A DNA stretch of 64,000 nucleotides from Bacteroidota bacterium (lineage in GTDB: Bacteria; Bacteroidota; Bacteroidia; Flavobacteriales_D; Crocinitomicaceae), in NCBI GenBank assembly GCA_024280155.1, contig JAJRQQ010000079.1, forward strand, positions 18,520 through 82,519, read 5' to 3'. This document shows positions 1 to 8,277 of this stretch, in pieces (position 1 is the stretch's first letter; every line of letters starts with the position of its first letter). Made by a program: the position numbers and the translations under genes. The notes under the pieces were generated by a model. It was not told where the DNA came from. It made no database searches and saw nothing but the letters and a program-made list of their open reading frames with translations.

Positions 1-49
1 GCAGTCTTAAAATTGAAAAAATATATAAACAACATAAAACCAAGGAGAT

Positions 50-340
50 ATGACTAAAGCAGACATCGTTTCAAATATTGTAGAAGAAACTGGGTTAGAA
101 AGAGCAGAGGCATTAAAAGCAGTTGAGTCATTTATGACAACAATTAAAACATCTTTATCGAAAGGGGATAACGTCTATTTGAGAGGGTTTGGGAGCTTTA
201 TTGTTAAAGAAAGAGCTGAAAAAACAGGACGTAATATCTCTAAAAATACAGCGATAATTATTCCTGCACACAACATTCCTTCTTTTAAACCGGCAAAAAC
301 TTTTGTTGAAGACGTGAAAGAAAATGTGAAAGTGAAATAA
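50..340 (+). CDS. HU family DNA-binding protein
   Basis: This is a 96-residue histone-like protein that binds and bends DNA as a dimer and compacts the nucleoid. The N-terminal helical part (about residues 1-45) is followed by the HU signature GFGSF near residues 46-50 and a basic DNA-binding arm ending in FKPAK. The length fits the family's usual 90-100 residues. A purine-rich AAGGAG lies immediately before the ATG, which is unusual in this phylum, where Shine-Dalgarno motifs are rare. A reading frame entering from the left edge ends in a TGA overlapping this ATG (ATGA), but it is too short to identify. Confidence 0.95.
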   Translation: MTKADIVSNIVEETGLERAEALKAVESFMTTIKTSLSKGDNVYLRGFGSFIVKERAEKTGRNISKNTAIIIPAHNIPSFKPAKTFVEDVKENVKVK

Positions 341-358
341 AATAATTGATCAAATGGA

Positions 359-387
359 TTGATATTCATTTGGTTTTATTATTTTTG
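359..387 (+). promoter_or_regulatory. Bacteroidota-type promoter upstream of the small basic protein gene
   Basis: A TTG at 359-361 is followed after 18 bases by TATTTTTG at 380-387, matching the TTG/TAnnTTTG pattern of the Bacteroidota primary sigma factor. It would give a leader of about 75 bases before the ATG at 469. The assignment rests on consensus alone. Confidence 0.55.
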
Positions 388-468
388 CACTCTTACTTTC
401 TGAAAGTAGGGCATGATTTTTTTTAAATCATGAGATAAAAAGATTTTAACAATATAAAATATAAAGAT

Positions 469-561
469 ATGCCAAGCGGTAAAAAAAGAAAAAGACATAA
501 GATGTCAACTCACAAGCGTAAAAAAAGACTTAGAAAAAATCGTCACAAGAAAAAGAAATAA
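469..561 (+). CDS. 30-residue basic AURKAIP1/COX24-domain (ribosome-associated) protein
   Basis: This 30-codon ORF begins MPSGKKRKRHKM and ends in a lysine/arginine-rich tail; more than half of its residues are K or R. It resembles the short AURKAIP1/COX24-domain proteins found across Bacteroidota, which are related to the bS22-type small-subunit proteins and to mitochondrial AURKAIP1, so a role in the small ribosomal subunit is likely. It has its own consensus promoter upstream and a strong terminator downstream, as a separately transcribed real gene would. It lies between HU and RNase G. Automated callers often miss it because of its length. The family assignment is from memory of the sequence pattern. 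Confidence 0.85.
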   Translation: MPSGKKRKRHKMSTHKRKKRLRKNRHKKKK

Positions 562-586
562 ATTTTTCTTTTACATAGATTTTTTG

Positions 587-618
587 AAAAACTTAGTGGA
601 TTATTCCACTAAGTTTTT
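587..618 (+). terminator. Rho-independent terminator
   Basis: A 14-bp perfect stem (AAAAACTTAGTGGA and its complement) closes a four-base TTAT loop, and the 3' arm ends in a T run. It sits 26 bases past the stop of the small basic protein gene and insulates it from rng. Confidence 0.85.
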
Positions 619-652
619 CTATATTTTTAAGTTACACTTTAAATAAAGCTTC

Positions 653-2199
653 GTGGGATTAGAATTAATAGTCGATACCAGAAAAAAAGGTACATGGCTT
701 GCTCTACTCGATGACGGGAAGCTTATTGAGTTGCATCAAGAACAAGGTGGTGATAATGCGTTTTCTGTAGGTGATGTTTACCTCGGGAAAGTACGTAAAG
801 TTGTTCCAAGTTTGAATGCCTCATTTGTAGACGTTGGATATGAAAAGGATGCTTTCTTGCATTACTTAGATTTAGGTCCACAGTATACTTCACTTAATAA
901 GTTTTCTCGTGAAACATTGCGTGGTAAGCAAAATGTACCCGATCTCCAATACTTTAAATTGGAGAAAGATATTCCGAAGGATGGTAAAATTAATGATACC
1001 ATTTCTGCTTCGGCACCTATATTGGTTCAGGTGGCCAAAGAACCAATATCCTCAAAAGGACCTCGTTTAACTGCTGAAATTACTCTTGCAGGACGTTATT
1101 TAGTTTTAGTACCTTTTTCAAATAAAGTTTCTATCTCTCAGAAAATAAAAGATTCTGAAGAAAGAGATCGTTTGAAAGATGTGATGCGTACGATTAAGCC
1201 AAAGAATTTTGGGGTAATCATTCGTACTGTTGCTGTTGGGAAAAAACTTGAACAATTGGATCAAGATTTGAATAACTTGATTGAAAAATGGGGGACAATA
1301 CATGAGAATTTAATCAATGCAAAACCTCCTCGCCGTGTGTTGGGAGAAATTGATAAAACCTCTTCCATTCTTAGAGATTTATTGAATGCTGATTTCACGA
1401 ATATCCATGTGAATGACCAAGATATGTATGACACTCTGAACACTTATGTGGCTGATATTGCACCCGGTAGAGAGGGGATCATAAAGAAATATGATGGTAA
1501 ACTGGATATTTTTGAAAAATTTGGTGTAAGCAAACAGATAAAAGCACTTTTGGAAAGAAAGTTCCTTTGCCGAGTGGAGGATATTTAATTATTGAACATA
1601 CTGAAGCAATGCATGTTGTGGACGTGAATAGCGGTAATCGAAAAGGTGCAGATGGTCAAGAAAATAACGCATTGTCGACAAACCTTGAAGCTGCCAAAGA
1701 AATTGCTAGAGTTCTCCAATTAAGAGATATGGGGGGAATCATTTGTATCGATTTTATAGATATGCATGACCGAGCAAATAATAAAGCTCTTTTCCACACG
1801 ATAAAAGAAGCAATGATTAATGATCGTGCAAAACACAACATTATTCCTCCTTCTAAATTTGGCGTAGTAGAAATTACTCGCCAAAGAGTTCGTCCTCAAA
1901 CAGATATTATCACTGCTGAAACTTGTCCAACTTGTAATGGTGCGGGAGAAGTTCAAGCTTCTATCCTCTTAGCTGAGGAAATTGAAAATAATTTAGACTT
2001 TTTAATTAAAAGAAATGAGAAGAACATTGCTATTCTAGCTCATCCATATTTAGCTGCATACTTTACAAAAGGAATTGTATCTAGACAAGTTAAATGGTTC
2101 TTTAAATACAAGAGATGGATTCCAGTCCGTGGATTGTCTTCACAACATTTACTACAGTATTCTTTTGTAGATCTAAAAAATGATGAGATTACACTCTGA
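653..2199 (+). CDS. rng: Ribonuclease G (Rne/Rng family), broken by a one-base frameshift
   Basis: This single-strand endoribonuclease acts in rRNA 5' maturation and mRNA decay. The start is GTG at 653. An S1-like RNA-binding region occupies about residues 35-130. The catalytic Asp motifs VVDVNSG and IDFIDM and the zinc-link motif CPTCNGAG follow. The frame opened at 653 stops at 1588, while the family sequence resumes one frame away from about 1561 (PSGGYLIIEHTEA). Adding one A to the AAA run at 1558-1560 restores a 515-residue protein of normal length with ERKVPLPSGGYL at the seam. The gene is therefore probably intact in the organism. recX follows two bases after the stop. Confidence 0.9.
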
Positions 2200-2216
2200 C
2201 AATGAAGTCAGAGTGT
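2191..2216 (+). promoter_or_regulatory. Perfect hairpin spanning the rng stop and the recX start codon
   Basis: ACACTCTGAC (2191-2200) is the exact reverse complement of GTCAGAGTGT (2207-2216). The six-base loop AATGAA contains the recX ATG at 2202-2204, and the rng TGA (2197-2199) lies in the left arm. There is no T run, so it is not a terminator. Folding would put the recX initiation codon in a small loop between two paired arms. Confidence 0.7.
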
Positions 2217-2681
2217 AAATACTCTTTTTTAGAAGCCAAAGCAAAGCTTGAGGCTTTGTGTGCATATCAAGAAAGATGTTCTTTTGAGTTGAATAATAAA
2301 ATGTTCGATTGGGGGGTTGATTCCGAAGATAGAGATCGACTTCTTGCGCATTTAATTTCATATAACTTTCTCAATGAAGAAAGGTTTGCTGAAGCTTTTT
2401 GCTCAGGAAAAGTCAATATAAAAAAATGGGGAAAAATCAAGGTTCGCCAACATCTCAAACAAAAAAGAATTTCTGATTATTCTATCAAGAAAGGTTTAGA
2501 GTCTATAAATGAGGATATTTACCTGAGGAATATCGAAAAATTAGCCCTCCAAAAGATAAATTCTCTTTCTAAAGAGAAGAATTCTTACACGAAGAAAACA
2601 AAAGTGTACCGCTTTCTTTCTTCAAAAGGATATGAGACAGATTTGATTCGCGAAGTGGTTGATGAATTAATGGACAATTAA
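2202..2681 (+). CDS. recX: RecX family regulatory protein
   Basis: This 159-residue protein resembles RecX, which binds RecA filaments and limits their extension and activity. The repeated three-helix units of the family are visible, for example LLAHLISYNFLNEERFAEAF followed by KIKVRQHLKQKRIS. The length is normal. The ATG two bases after the rng stop suggests co-transcription and translational coupling with rng, and the start codon lies in a hairpin loop (2191-2216). The 3' end overlaps the convergent gene by 15 bases. recA is not in the window, so the partner is inferred from family knowledge. Confidence 0.88.
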   Translation: MKSECKYSFLEAKAKLEALCAYQERCSFELNNKMFDWGVDSEDRDRLLAHLISYNFLNEERFAEAFCSGKVNIKKWGKIKVRQHLKQKRISDYSIKKGLESINEDIYLRNIEKLALQKINSLSKEKNSYTKKTKVYRFLSSKGYETDLIREVVDELMDN

Positions 2682-4049
2682 CCTTTTACTTTCTCGGATG
2701 ACATCACCAAGATAGTCAGTGTATTCTACTTGTAGAAAATAGATACCTTTTGATACGCAAATTGGGATTGTTCCTGCATCTGAATTTGAGAAAAACTGTT
2801 TATAAACTTCTTTCCCTTTTGTGTCAACTAGTTTTACGTTAAAGGATGTGATTCTTCGTCCGGTTAAGCGAATGTTAAGCGAATTACCAGATTGAATAGG
2901 ATTCGGTGAAATTGAAATTTTTGCATTGGTGGATAAAGAAAATAATTCTCGGTTAAAGTCAAATAAAAACAATCCATTCTGTCTGTCGGAAACTAGGATT
3001 CTACCAGAAGGTAATTCTGAAAAACCTCCCCAAGCCCCATTCAATTTATACGAATGTTCTTGTGGATAGGTGTCGTAATGCGCTATTTCTTTTATGGTTG
3101 GAGAATGTAAATCATACACACGAAATCCTTCATTGTAATAGGCAACAAAAATAAAATTATTTGTAACGATTACGTTATGAGGTACGCTGTTCTCCGTAAT
3201 GTTTGTCCCGAATCGCTGTCGGATAGTAATCAAATGATTTTCATCTACATTGCATTTTTTGAGTCGTTTGCCGTTGGTTTCATCGCTAAAGATATAGGTT
3301 TTCCCATTGGGACTCATCCAGCCCTGGTGATTATAGCCTTGGTCTTGATAGATGTTTAAGTTTTGAAGAAAAACGGGGGTGCTTGGGTTGCTGAAATCAT
3401 AGACGCGGAGACCATCAAATCCACAATTTAAATAGGCAATATTATCTCGGACGTAAGCATCATGAACTTCTGGAATGTCAGTTGGACCAGAAAAAACCAA
3501 AGTAGGTTGTTCCGGATTAGTAATAGAGAAAACTTCCATTGATTTTTGTGAAAGTATAGTTCCGTTAGATTTAGGAGTGATTGAACATGCATACATTAAT
3601 TCATTCTTCTCGTCAATAAATAAATTATGTACACGTGCAAAAGTCGTATCATTCTCCGCTACTAAAACAGCAGAATCAGGGAGGTAACTCAAGTCGATAA
3701 TTTGCAAGCTACTTTCTCCTTCATCACAAACAGTATAAAGGTAATTCTTGTAAACTTTTAGATCTCGATGAATAACAGATGTAGAACTAAACCGTCCGGG
3801 AATAAAATCTAAAAACTTAAATTTATCATCCTCAATTTGAAAAAAATGAACACCTTCTGTTGATCCTAAAAGAGCATATTCTTTTCCGTCTTTTTCATAT
3901 CCCCAGCAGTCACTATATTTTGCTTCTGAAGAATTTGAGATAATCGTGTCAGAGTGCCAATTGTCTAAAAAAGTGATGTTTAGTCGATTTTGACCAATTG
4001 ATAAATTAGAAAAAATCGCTAAAATGGAAATGAGGACTATTTTTTTCAA
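2667..4049 (-). CDS. T9SS-exported LVIVD-repeat (choice-of-anchor B) protein
   Basis: This is a 460-residue secreted protein. The signal peptide (about residues 1-19, ending NLSIGQ) is followed by a propeller-like region with repeated LVIVD-type units such as LQIIDLSYLPDSA, LRVYDFSNPSTP and FRVYDLHSPT. The last 80 residues contain ISPNPIQSG and SKGIYFLQV, the pattern of a T9SS type A sorting domain. It should cross the outer membrane through T9SS and have its tail removed by PorU (46057-51273). The architecture matches the choice-of-anchor B family, whose biochemical role is unknown to me. The gene is monocistronic and overlaps recX by 15 bases at the 3' ends. Confidence 0.85.
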   Translation of the reverse strand: MKKIVLISILAIFSNLSIGQNRLNITFLDNWHSDTIISNSSEAKYSDCWGYEKDGKEYALLGSTEGVHFFQIEDDKFKFLDFIPGRFSSTSVIHRDLKVYKNYLYTVCDEGESSLQIIDLSYLPDSAVLVAENDTTFARVHNLFIDEKNELMYACSITPKSNGTILSQKSMEVFSITNPEQPTLVFSGPTDIPEVHDAYVRDNIAYLNCGFDGLRVYDFSNPSTPVFLQNLNIYQDQGYNHQGWMSPNGKTYIFSDETNGKRLKKCNVDENHLITIRQRFGTNITENSVPHNVIVTNNFIFVAYYNEGFRVYDLHSPTIKEIAHYDTYPQEHSYKLNGAWGGFSELPSGRILVSDRQNGLFLFDFNRELFSLSTNAKISISPNPIQSGNSLNIRLTGRRITSFNVKLVDTKGKEVYKQFFSNSDAGTIPICVSKGIYFLQVEYTDYLGDVIRESKRLIVH

Positions 4050-4164
4050 GAGTGAAATTTTCTATAATTTTTGTTAATGTAAAGATAAAACAATCATTTG
4101 ACATAGTTTCATGAAAGTTATCAGTTCTTTTTTATTATTTTAGCGACACTTTAATAGAATAAAT

Positions 4165-4875
4165 GTGTCAGACTCAATTGTAATCATACCAACTTTTAAT
4201 GAAAAAGAGAACGTAGAGAAGATGATCAGAAAAGTGATGTCTTTGGAGAAAGATTTTCATGTACTCTTTGTGGATGATTCTTCACCAGATGGAACTGCTG
4301 ACATTATTCGCGTTTTGCAAAATGAATTTTCTGGTAGAATTTTTCTTGAAGAAAGGAAAGGGAAACTAGGATTGGGTACAGCATATATTCATGGTTTCAA
4401 ATGGGCGATAGAGAATAATTATGAATTTATATTTGAAATGGATTGTGATTTTTCGCATAATCCAGATGATTTGATACGTTTATATGAAGCTTGCCAAAAA
4501 GGTGCTGATTTAGCAATTGGTTCTCGATATGTGCGAGGTGGAAAAGTGAAAAATTGGCCTTTGAAAAGAATTTTGATGTCCTATTTTGCAAGTGTTTACG
4601 TGAGAATGATTCTCTTTATAGGAATAAAAGACACAACAGCAGGTTTTAAATGTTACAAAAGAAAAGTCCTAGAGACGATTAATCTAGATGGTGTAACGTT
4701 TAAAGGATACGCTTTTCAGATTTGCCTAAAATATGCAGCAAAAAGACATCATTTTAAAATTAAAGAAGTGCCAATTACTTTTATTGATCGAGAATTGGGC
4801 GTTTCTAAAATGAATACAGGAATTTTTAAAGAAGCATTTTTCGGTGTTTGGAAAATGCGTAGCATGGATTTATGA
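4165..4875 (+). CDS. Polyprenol-phosphate mannose synthase-like glycosyltransferase (GT2)
   Basis: This 236-residue enzyme resembles dolichyl/polyprenol-phosphate mannosyltransferases, which move a sugar from a nucleotide donor to a membrane polyprenol phosphate. IPTFNEKENV begins the nucleotide-binding fold, VDDSSPDGT and EMDCDFSHNP are the acidic and metal-binding motifs, and IGSRYVRGG is typical of the DPM1 group. No C-terminal membrane segments are present, so it is the short soluble/peripheral form. The start is GTG at 4165; an ATG at 4163 is out of frame. Its stop overlaps the pyrC start (ATGA), showing translational coupling. The exact sugar and acceptor are inferred from family only. 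Confidence 0.87.
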   Translation: MSDSIVIIPTFNEKENVEKMIRKVMSLEKDFHVLFVDDSSPDGTADIIRVLQNEFSGRIFLEERKGKLGLGTAYIHGFKWAIENNYEFIFEMDCDFSHNPDDLIRLYEACQKGADLAIGSRYVRGGKVKNWPLKRILMSYFASVYVRMILFIGIKDTTAGFKCYKRKVLETINLDGVTFKGYAFQICLKYAAKRHHFKIKEVPITFIDRELGVSKMNTGIFKEAFFGVWKMRSMDL

Positions 4876-6209
4876 GTTATACATTATTAAAGTCAGGAAC
4901 GATTGTCAATGAGGGCAGTCAGAAAGTAGCAGATATCTTAATTAAAAATGGAAGAATCGAGAAGATTGCTTCTTCAATTACGGCTGAAAATCATTACAAT
5001 ATCGTTGATGTGAGTGGAAAATATATTCTTCCAGGAAGTATCGATGATCAAGTTCATTTTCGTGAACCAGGATTGACACATAAAGCAAATTTATATACAG
5101 AATCTCGTGCTGCAGTAGCAGGTGGTATTACTTCATTTATGGAGATGCCGAATACAGTTCCGAATGCTTTAACACAAGAATTGTTGCAAGATAAATATGA
5201 TATTGCGAGTAAATCTTCGATTGCCAACTACTCTTTCTTTATGGGGGCATCGAATGACAATGTTGAAGAAGTTTTAAAAACCAATGAGCGCAATGTTTGT
5301 GGTGTAAAAATATTTATGGGGTCTTCTACCGGTAATATGTTGGTAGACAATGAAAAAACTTTGAATAATTTATTCTCTAAAGTTCCTATGTTGATTGCAA
5401 CGCATTGCGAAGACGAAGAAACAATTGTTGCCAATCTAGCGAAAGCAAAAGCAGAATTTGGAGAAGATGTACCAATGGGTCAGCATCCAATCATTCGGAA
5501 TGAAGAAGCTTGTTATTTGTCATCCTCAATGGCGGTTCGGTTAGCAAAAAATCATGGAACAAGATTACATATCTTACATATTTCAACAGCAAAAGAATTG
5601 GAGCTGTTTGACGCAAATATCCCTTTACTCGAAAAGAAAATCACCGCAGAAGCTTGTGTGCACCATTTATGGTTTTCAGATGCCGATTATGCAGAAAAAG
5701 GAACGTTTATAAAATGGAATCCTGCTGTGAAAACAGCTAGTGACAGAGATGCAATTATGCAAGGGGTCTTGGATAATAAAATTGATGTTATTGCAACTGA
5801 TCACGCGCCACATACACTGGAAGAGAAACAGAATTCTTATTTCAAAGCACCATCTGGAGGTCCTTTGGTTCAACATGCTCTTTTAGCAATGCTAGAGAAA
5901 GTGAAAGAAGGGAAAATTACCATCGAAAGAATGGTAGAGAAAATGGCTCACGCTCCTGCTCAGTTGTTTAGAATTGAGGAAAGAGGGTTTTTGCGTGAAG
6001 GTTATTTTGCCGATATCGTAGTTGTTGATCCAAACGCAAGTTTATTGGTGACCAAAGAATCACTTCTTTACAAATGTGGATGGTCGCCTTTCGAAGGTTA
6101 TGAGTTTAGCAATGCGATTGATTCTACTTATGTGAATGGAGAATTGGTGTATTCGAAAGGTAAGATTATTGAAGCAACAACTGGCTCACGATTACTTTTC
6201 AATTACTAG
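4872..6209 (+). CDS. pyrC: Dihydroorotase
   Basis: This 445-residue amidohydrolase should interconvert N-carbamoyl-aspartate and dihydroorotate in pyrimidine synthesis. The family motif reads DDQVHFREPG at residues 58-67, so the first histidine of the usual HxH metal pair is Gln60. The other active-site motifs THCEDEE, HILHIST and ATDHAPH are present. From memory, this Gln variant is common in Bacteroidota dihydroorotases, so it need not mean loss of activity. The length is typical of class I enzymes. The gene overlaps the upstream glycosyltransferase by 4 bases and the downstream lipoprotein gene by 1 base, forming a tight three-gene operon. Confidence 0.93.
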   Translation: MSYTLLKSGTIVNEGSQKVADILIKNGRIEKIASSITAENHYNIVDVSGKYILPGSIDDQVHFREPGLTHKANLYTESRAAVAGGITSFMEMPNTVPNALTQELLQDKYDIASKSSIANYSFFMGASNDNVEEVLKTNERNVCGVKIFMGSSTGNMLVDNEKTLNNLFSKVPMLIATHCEDEETIVANLAKAKAEFGEDVPMGQHPIIRNEEACYLSSSMAVRLAKNHGTRLHILHISTAKELELFDANIPLLEKKITAEACVHHLWFSDADYAEKGTFIKWNPAVKTASDRDAIMQGVLDNKIDVIATDHAPHTLEEKQNSYFKAPSGGPLVQHALLAMLEKVKEGKITIERMVEKMAHAPAQLFRIEERGFLREGYFADIVVVDPNASLLVTKESLLYKCGWSPFEGYEFSNAIDSTYVNGELVYSKGKIIEATTGSRLLFNY

Positions 6210-6568
6210 TGAAAACATTCTATCTCATACTTTTAATCTTTGCGTTTTCATCTTGTGGAAATGACAATGACGAAATTGTTGAGCGTTTGCCTGAACCAGA
6301 AAATTTTATACCTCGTCAAGAAATGCCTCAAGTTTTACTCGAGATGTATAAATTAGAAGGTCTTGTTCAATCAAGATATGGTTCTGTAGATAAGTACCAT
6401 ATTGTCATGTTAAAATCAGGGGACTCTCTTCTGAAAACGATGGGGATTACACCAAAGCAATATCGAGAATCCCTACTTTATTATGGTTCTCGTCAAAGGT
6501 TGATGCAAGAAATCAATGATGATGTATTAGATGAATTAACACGTGAATTGGGTGAGTTGGAAGAGTAG
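6209..6568 (+). CDS. DUF4296 lipoprotein
   Basis: This 119-residue protein has a lipoprotein signal ending FAFSSC (Cys at about residue 16), so it should be anchored in the periplasm or outer membrane. The rest is mostly helical, with the pattern of DUF4296 proteins that commonly follow dihydroorotase in Bacteroidota (an LLEMYKLEGL-type segment, then GITPKQYRESLLYY). The start is GTG at 6209, overlapping the pyrC TAG by one base, so it is translated from the same message. The function is unknown. Confidence 0.75.
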   Translation: MKTFYLILLIFAFSSCGNDNDEIVERLPEPENFIPRQEMPQVLLEMYKLEGLVQSRYGSVDKYHIVMLKSGDSLLKTMGITPKQYRESLLYYGSRQRLMQEINDDVLDELTRELGELEE

Positions 6569-6786
6569 ACTTAGACGGGCTCAGTCTACATCAAGTTCAG
6601 TCTACATTAGGTTCAATCTATCAGACTTAGCCTACATCCAGCCTACATTAACCATCGGTTTCATCTTATATTTTAAATATTGATTTTGTAGACAAAGGAC
6701 TAATTTCAGTGTAATATCTGTCGAATATCTATTCTGAACTCACTATATACTGAGGCCTAATGTAGGCTGAGCTTGTCGAAGTCTAC
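6565..6786. repeat. Cluster of short direct and inverted repeats between convergent genes
   Basis: Near-copies of TCAGTCTACAT recur at 6581, 6597, 6613, 6628 and 6640; the first two are spaced 16 bases apart. The copy CAGCCTACATTA at 6639-6650 has an exact inverted partner, TAATGTAGGCTG, at 6758-6769. The outer GTAGACTT (6565-6572) is matched by AAGTCTAC (6779-6786), and these contain the two TAG stop codons of the flanking genes. The right end carries TGAGCTTGTCGAAG, a motif I recognise as dispersed in many Bacteroidota genomes. It may act as a bidirectional terminator or be a repetitive intergenic element. Confidence 0.6.
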
Positions 6787-7337
6787 TTTTTCCTATCCGG
6801 ATTATTCTTTACAAAAGAACTCCAACTACTCGATTTACTCTTGTTGTGTTCCCCGACTCCTTTTGAATAATGATGACAAACTGCAACTGCTAAACCATCG
6901 GTAGCATCCAATAATTTCGGAATTTCTTTGAATTTTAATAATTTTTGCAACATAATCGCTACTTGTTCTTTCGAAGATGCACCCGAACCAGTAATCGCTT
7001 GTTTTATCCTTCTCGGAGAATATTCTTCAAACGGTAAGTTGTGCAAAAGAGAAGCAGCAATCGCAACTCCTTGTGCTCGACCCAATTTCAGCATCGATTG
7101 AACGTTCTTTCCGAAGAAAGGAGCTTCAATGGCCATCTCATCTGGGCGATGTTCTTTGATAAGTGTATCAAGTCGGTCAAAGATGCGTTTTAATTTATCT
7201 GGATGGGTGGCTAACTTGGATAAATGAATCACACCAAAGTTAATCATCGTGATTTTTTTACCTTTCACGTGAATTATTCCATAACCCATTACTGTTGTAC
7301 CGGGGTCAATTCCCAAAATTATCTTATCTTCAACCAT
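6783..7337 (-). CDS. ruvC: Crossover junction endodeoxyribonuclease RuvC
   Basis: This 184-residue Holliday-junction resolvase cleaves junctions symmetrically in homologous recombination, working with RuvAB. The acidic active-site residues lie in LGIDPGTTVMGYG near the N-terminus, MAIEAPFFG in the middle and DATDGLAVAVCHH near the C-terminus. The length is normal, with a short basic tail. It is divergent from the flippase-like gene, with only about 13 bases between start codons, so promoter elements must extend into a coding region. ruvA and ruvB are not in the window. Confidence 0.94.
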   Translation of the reverse strand: MVEDKIILGIDPGTTVMGYGIIHVKGKKITMINFGVIHLSKLATHPDKLKRIFDRLDTLIKEHRPDEMAIEAPFFGKNVQSMLKLGRAQGVAIAASLLHNLPFEEYSPRRIKQAITGSGASSKEQVAIMLQKLLKFKEIPKLLDATDGLAVAVCHHYSKGVGEHNKSKSSSWSSFVKNNPDRKK

Positions 7338-7350
7338 TCAAACGAAAATA

Positions 7351-8277
7351 TTGCTTAAAACTATAAAAAATAACAAGATTCTGTTCACTTTCTTCAAAGT
7401 GATTTTGTTTGGATTGGTTTTATTTATCCTCTACAAGCAGATGTCAAGTATAGATGAGGTGACTTGGAAGGAATTCTCGTTGAAACATCCTTTAGCGTTG
7501 GGGGCGATGATTATTCTAGTTGTACCAAATTTAGGAATCGAATTTTTGAAATGGAAATTGACGTTGAAAACACTTTCTGTACCGAGTGAAAAGTCAGATC
7601 GGGTTCAATCGTTTTTAGCAGGAGTTGTGATGCAAATGGTAACTCCGAATATGTTGGGTAATTTTTTAGGTAGAATTTTTTATTACCAAAGAAGGTATCG
7701 TGTGCAGATCATCCTTTTAACTTTACTTTCAAATTTTGCACAATACATCGCAAGTCTAACCTTCGGTTTTGTATCGGTCTTACTTCTAAGTGGTTTGCTC
7801 ATTCTGGATGACCAATACTTTATTGTTCCTATTATTTCAATTGGTTTAGCGGTTTCATTTCTCATCTTTTTCTTCTTTGAAAAAGTGTTAAACAAAATTA
7901 AGAAACGACAGTATGCTGTTCAGTTGAAGCAAAATTTAAAGCAAAACAAAGATTATCGCTTTAAGTTGCTGTTGTTTAGTTTTACTCGTTTTATCGTTTT
8001 TACCACACAATATGTTTTGTTAATGTATGCTTTTGGCGAAAAGGTGAATGGAGAATTGGTTTTAGCGATTTGGCAACTCTATCTTCTGACTATTATTGCG
8101 CCATCATTGTTTTTAGGAAAGGTTGGGGTGAAGGAGTCCATTGCATTAGTTGTATTGGGCAGTATCGGAGTGAATGAATTTTCTATTTTATTTGCATCGT
8201 TAACGGTTTGGTTAGTGAATAATATTGCTCCTGCAATGTTTGGATTAATCATTACTAAAAATCGAACAAGAAAATGA
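7351..8277 (+). CDS. Flippase-like integral membrane protein (lysylphosphatidylglycerol synthase TM family)
   Basis: This 308-residue protein has about seven to eight hydrophobic segments, starting with FFKVILFGLVLFILY. The pattern is that of the UPF0104 family (membrane part of lysylphosphatidylglycerol synthase), members of which are thought to move or modify lipid-linked substrates. There is no soluble aminoacyl-transferase domain. The start used is TTG at 7351; no better ATG exists before about residue 31. It overlaps the next glycosyltransferase by 4 bases (ATGA), suggesting that the two act on the same lipid or glycan. The substrate cannot be deduced. Confidence 0.75.
   Translation: MLKTIKNNKILFTFFKVILFGLVLFILYKQMSSIDEVTWKEFSLKHPLALGAMIILVVPNLGIEFLKWKLTLKTLSVPSEKSDRVQSFLAGVVMQMVTPNMLGNFLGRIFYYQRRYRVQIILLTLLSNFAQYIASLTFGFVSVLLLSGLLILDDQYFIVPIISIGLAVSFLIFFFFEKVLNKIKKRQYAVQLKQNLKQNKDYRFKLLLFSFTRFIVFTTQYVLLMYAFGEKVNGELVLAIWQLYLLTIIAPSLFLGKVGVKESIALVVLGSIGVNEFSILFASLTVWLVNNIAPAMFGLIITKNRTRK

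Noticed and set aside
1-53. End of an upstream gene (two frames end near the HU start)
   Set aside because: Too few codons to identify a protein; both possible frames are unremarkable.
1540-1600. Programmed ribosomal frameshifting in rng
   Set aside because: There is no X-XXY-YYZ slippery heptamer at the seam, and two other core genes show the same one-base loss at A/T runs.
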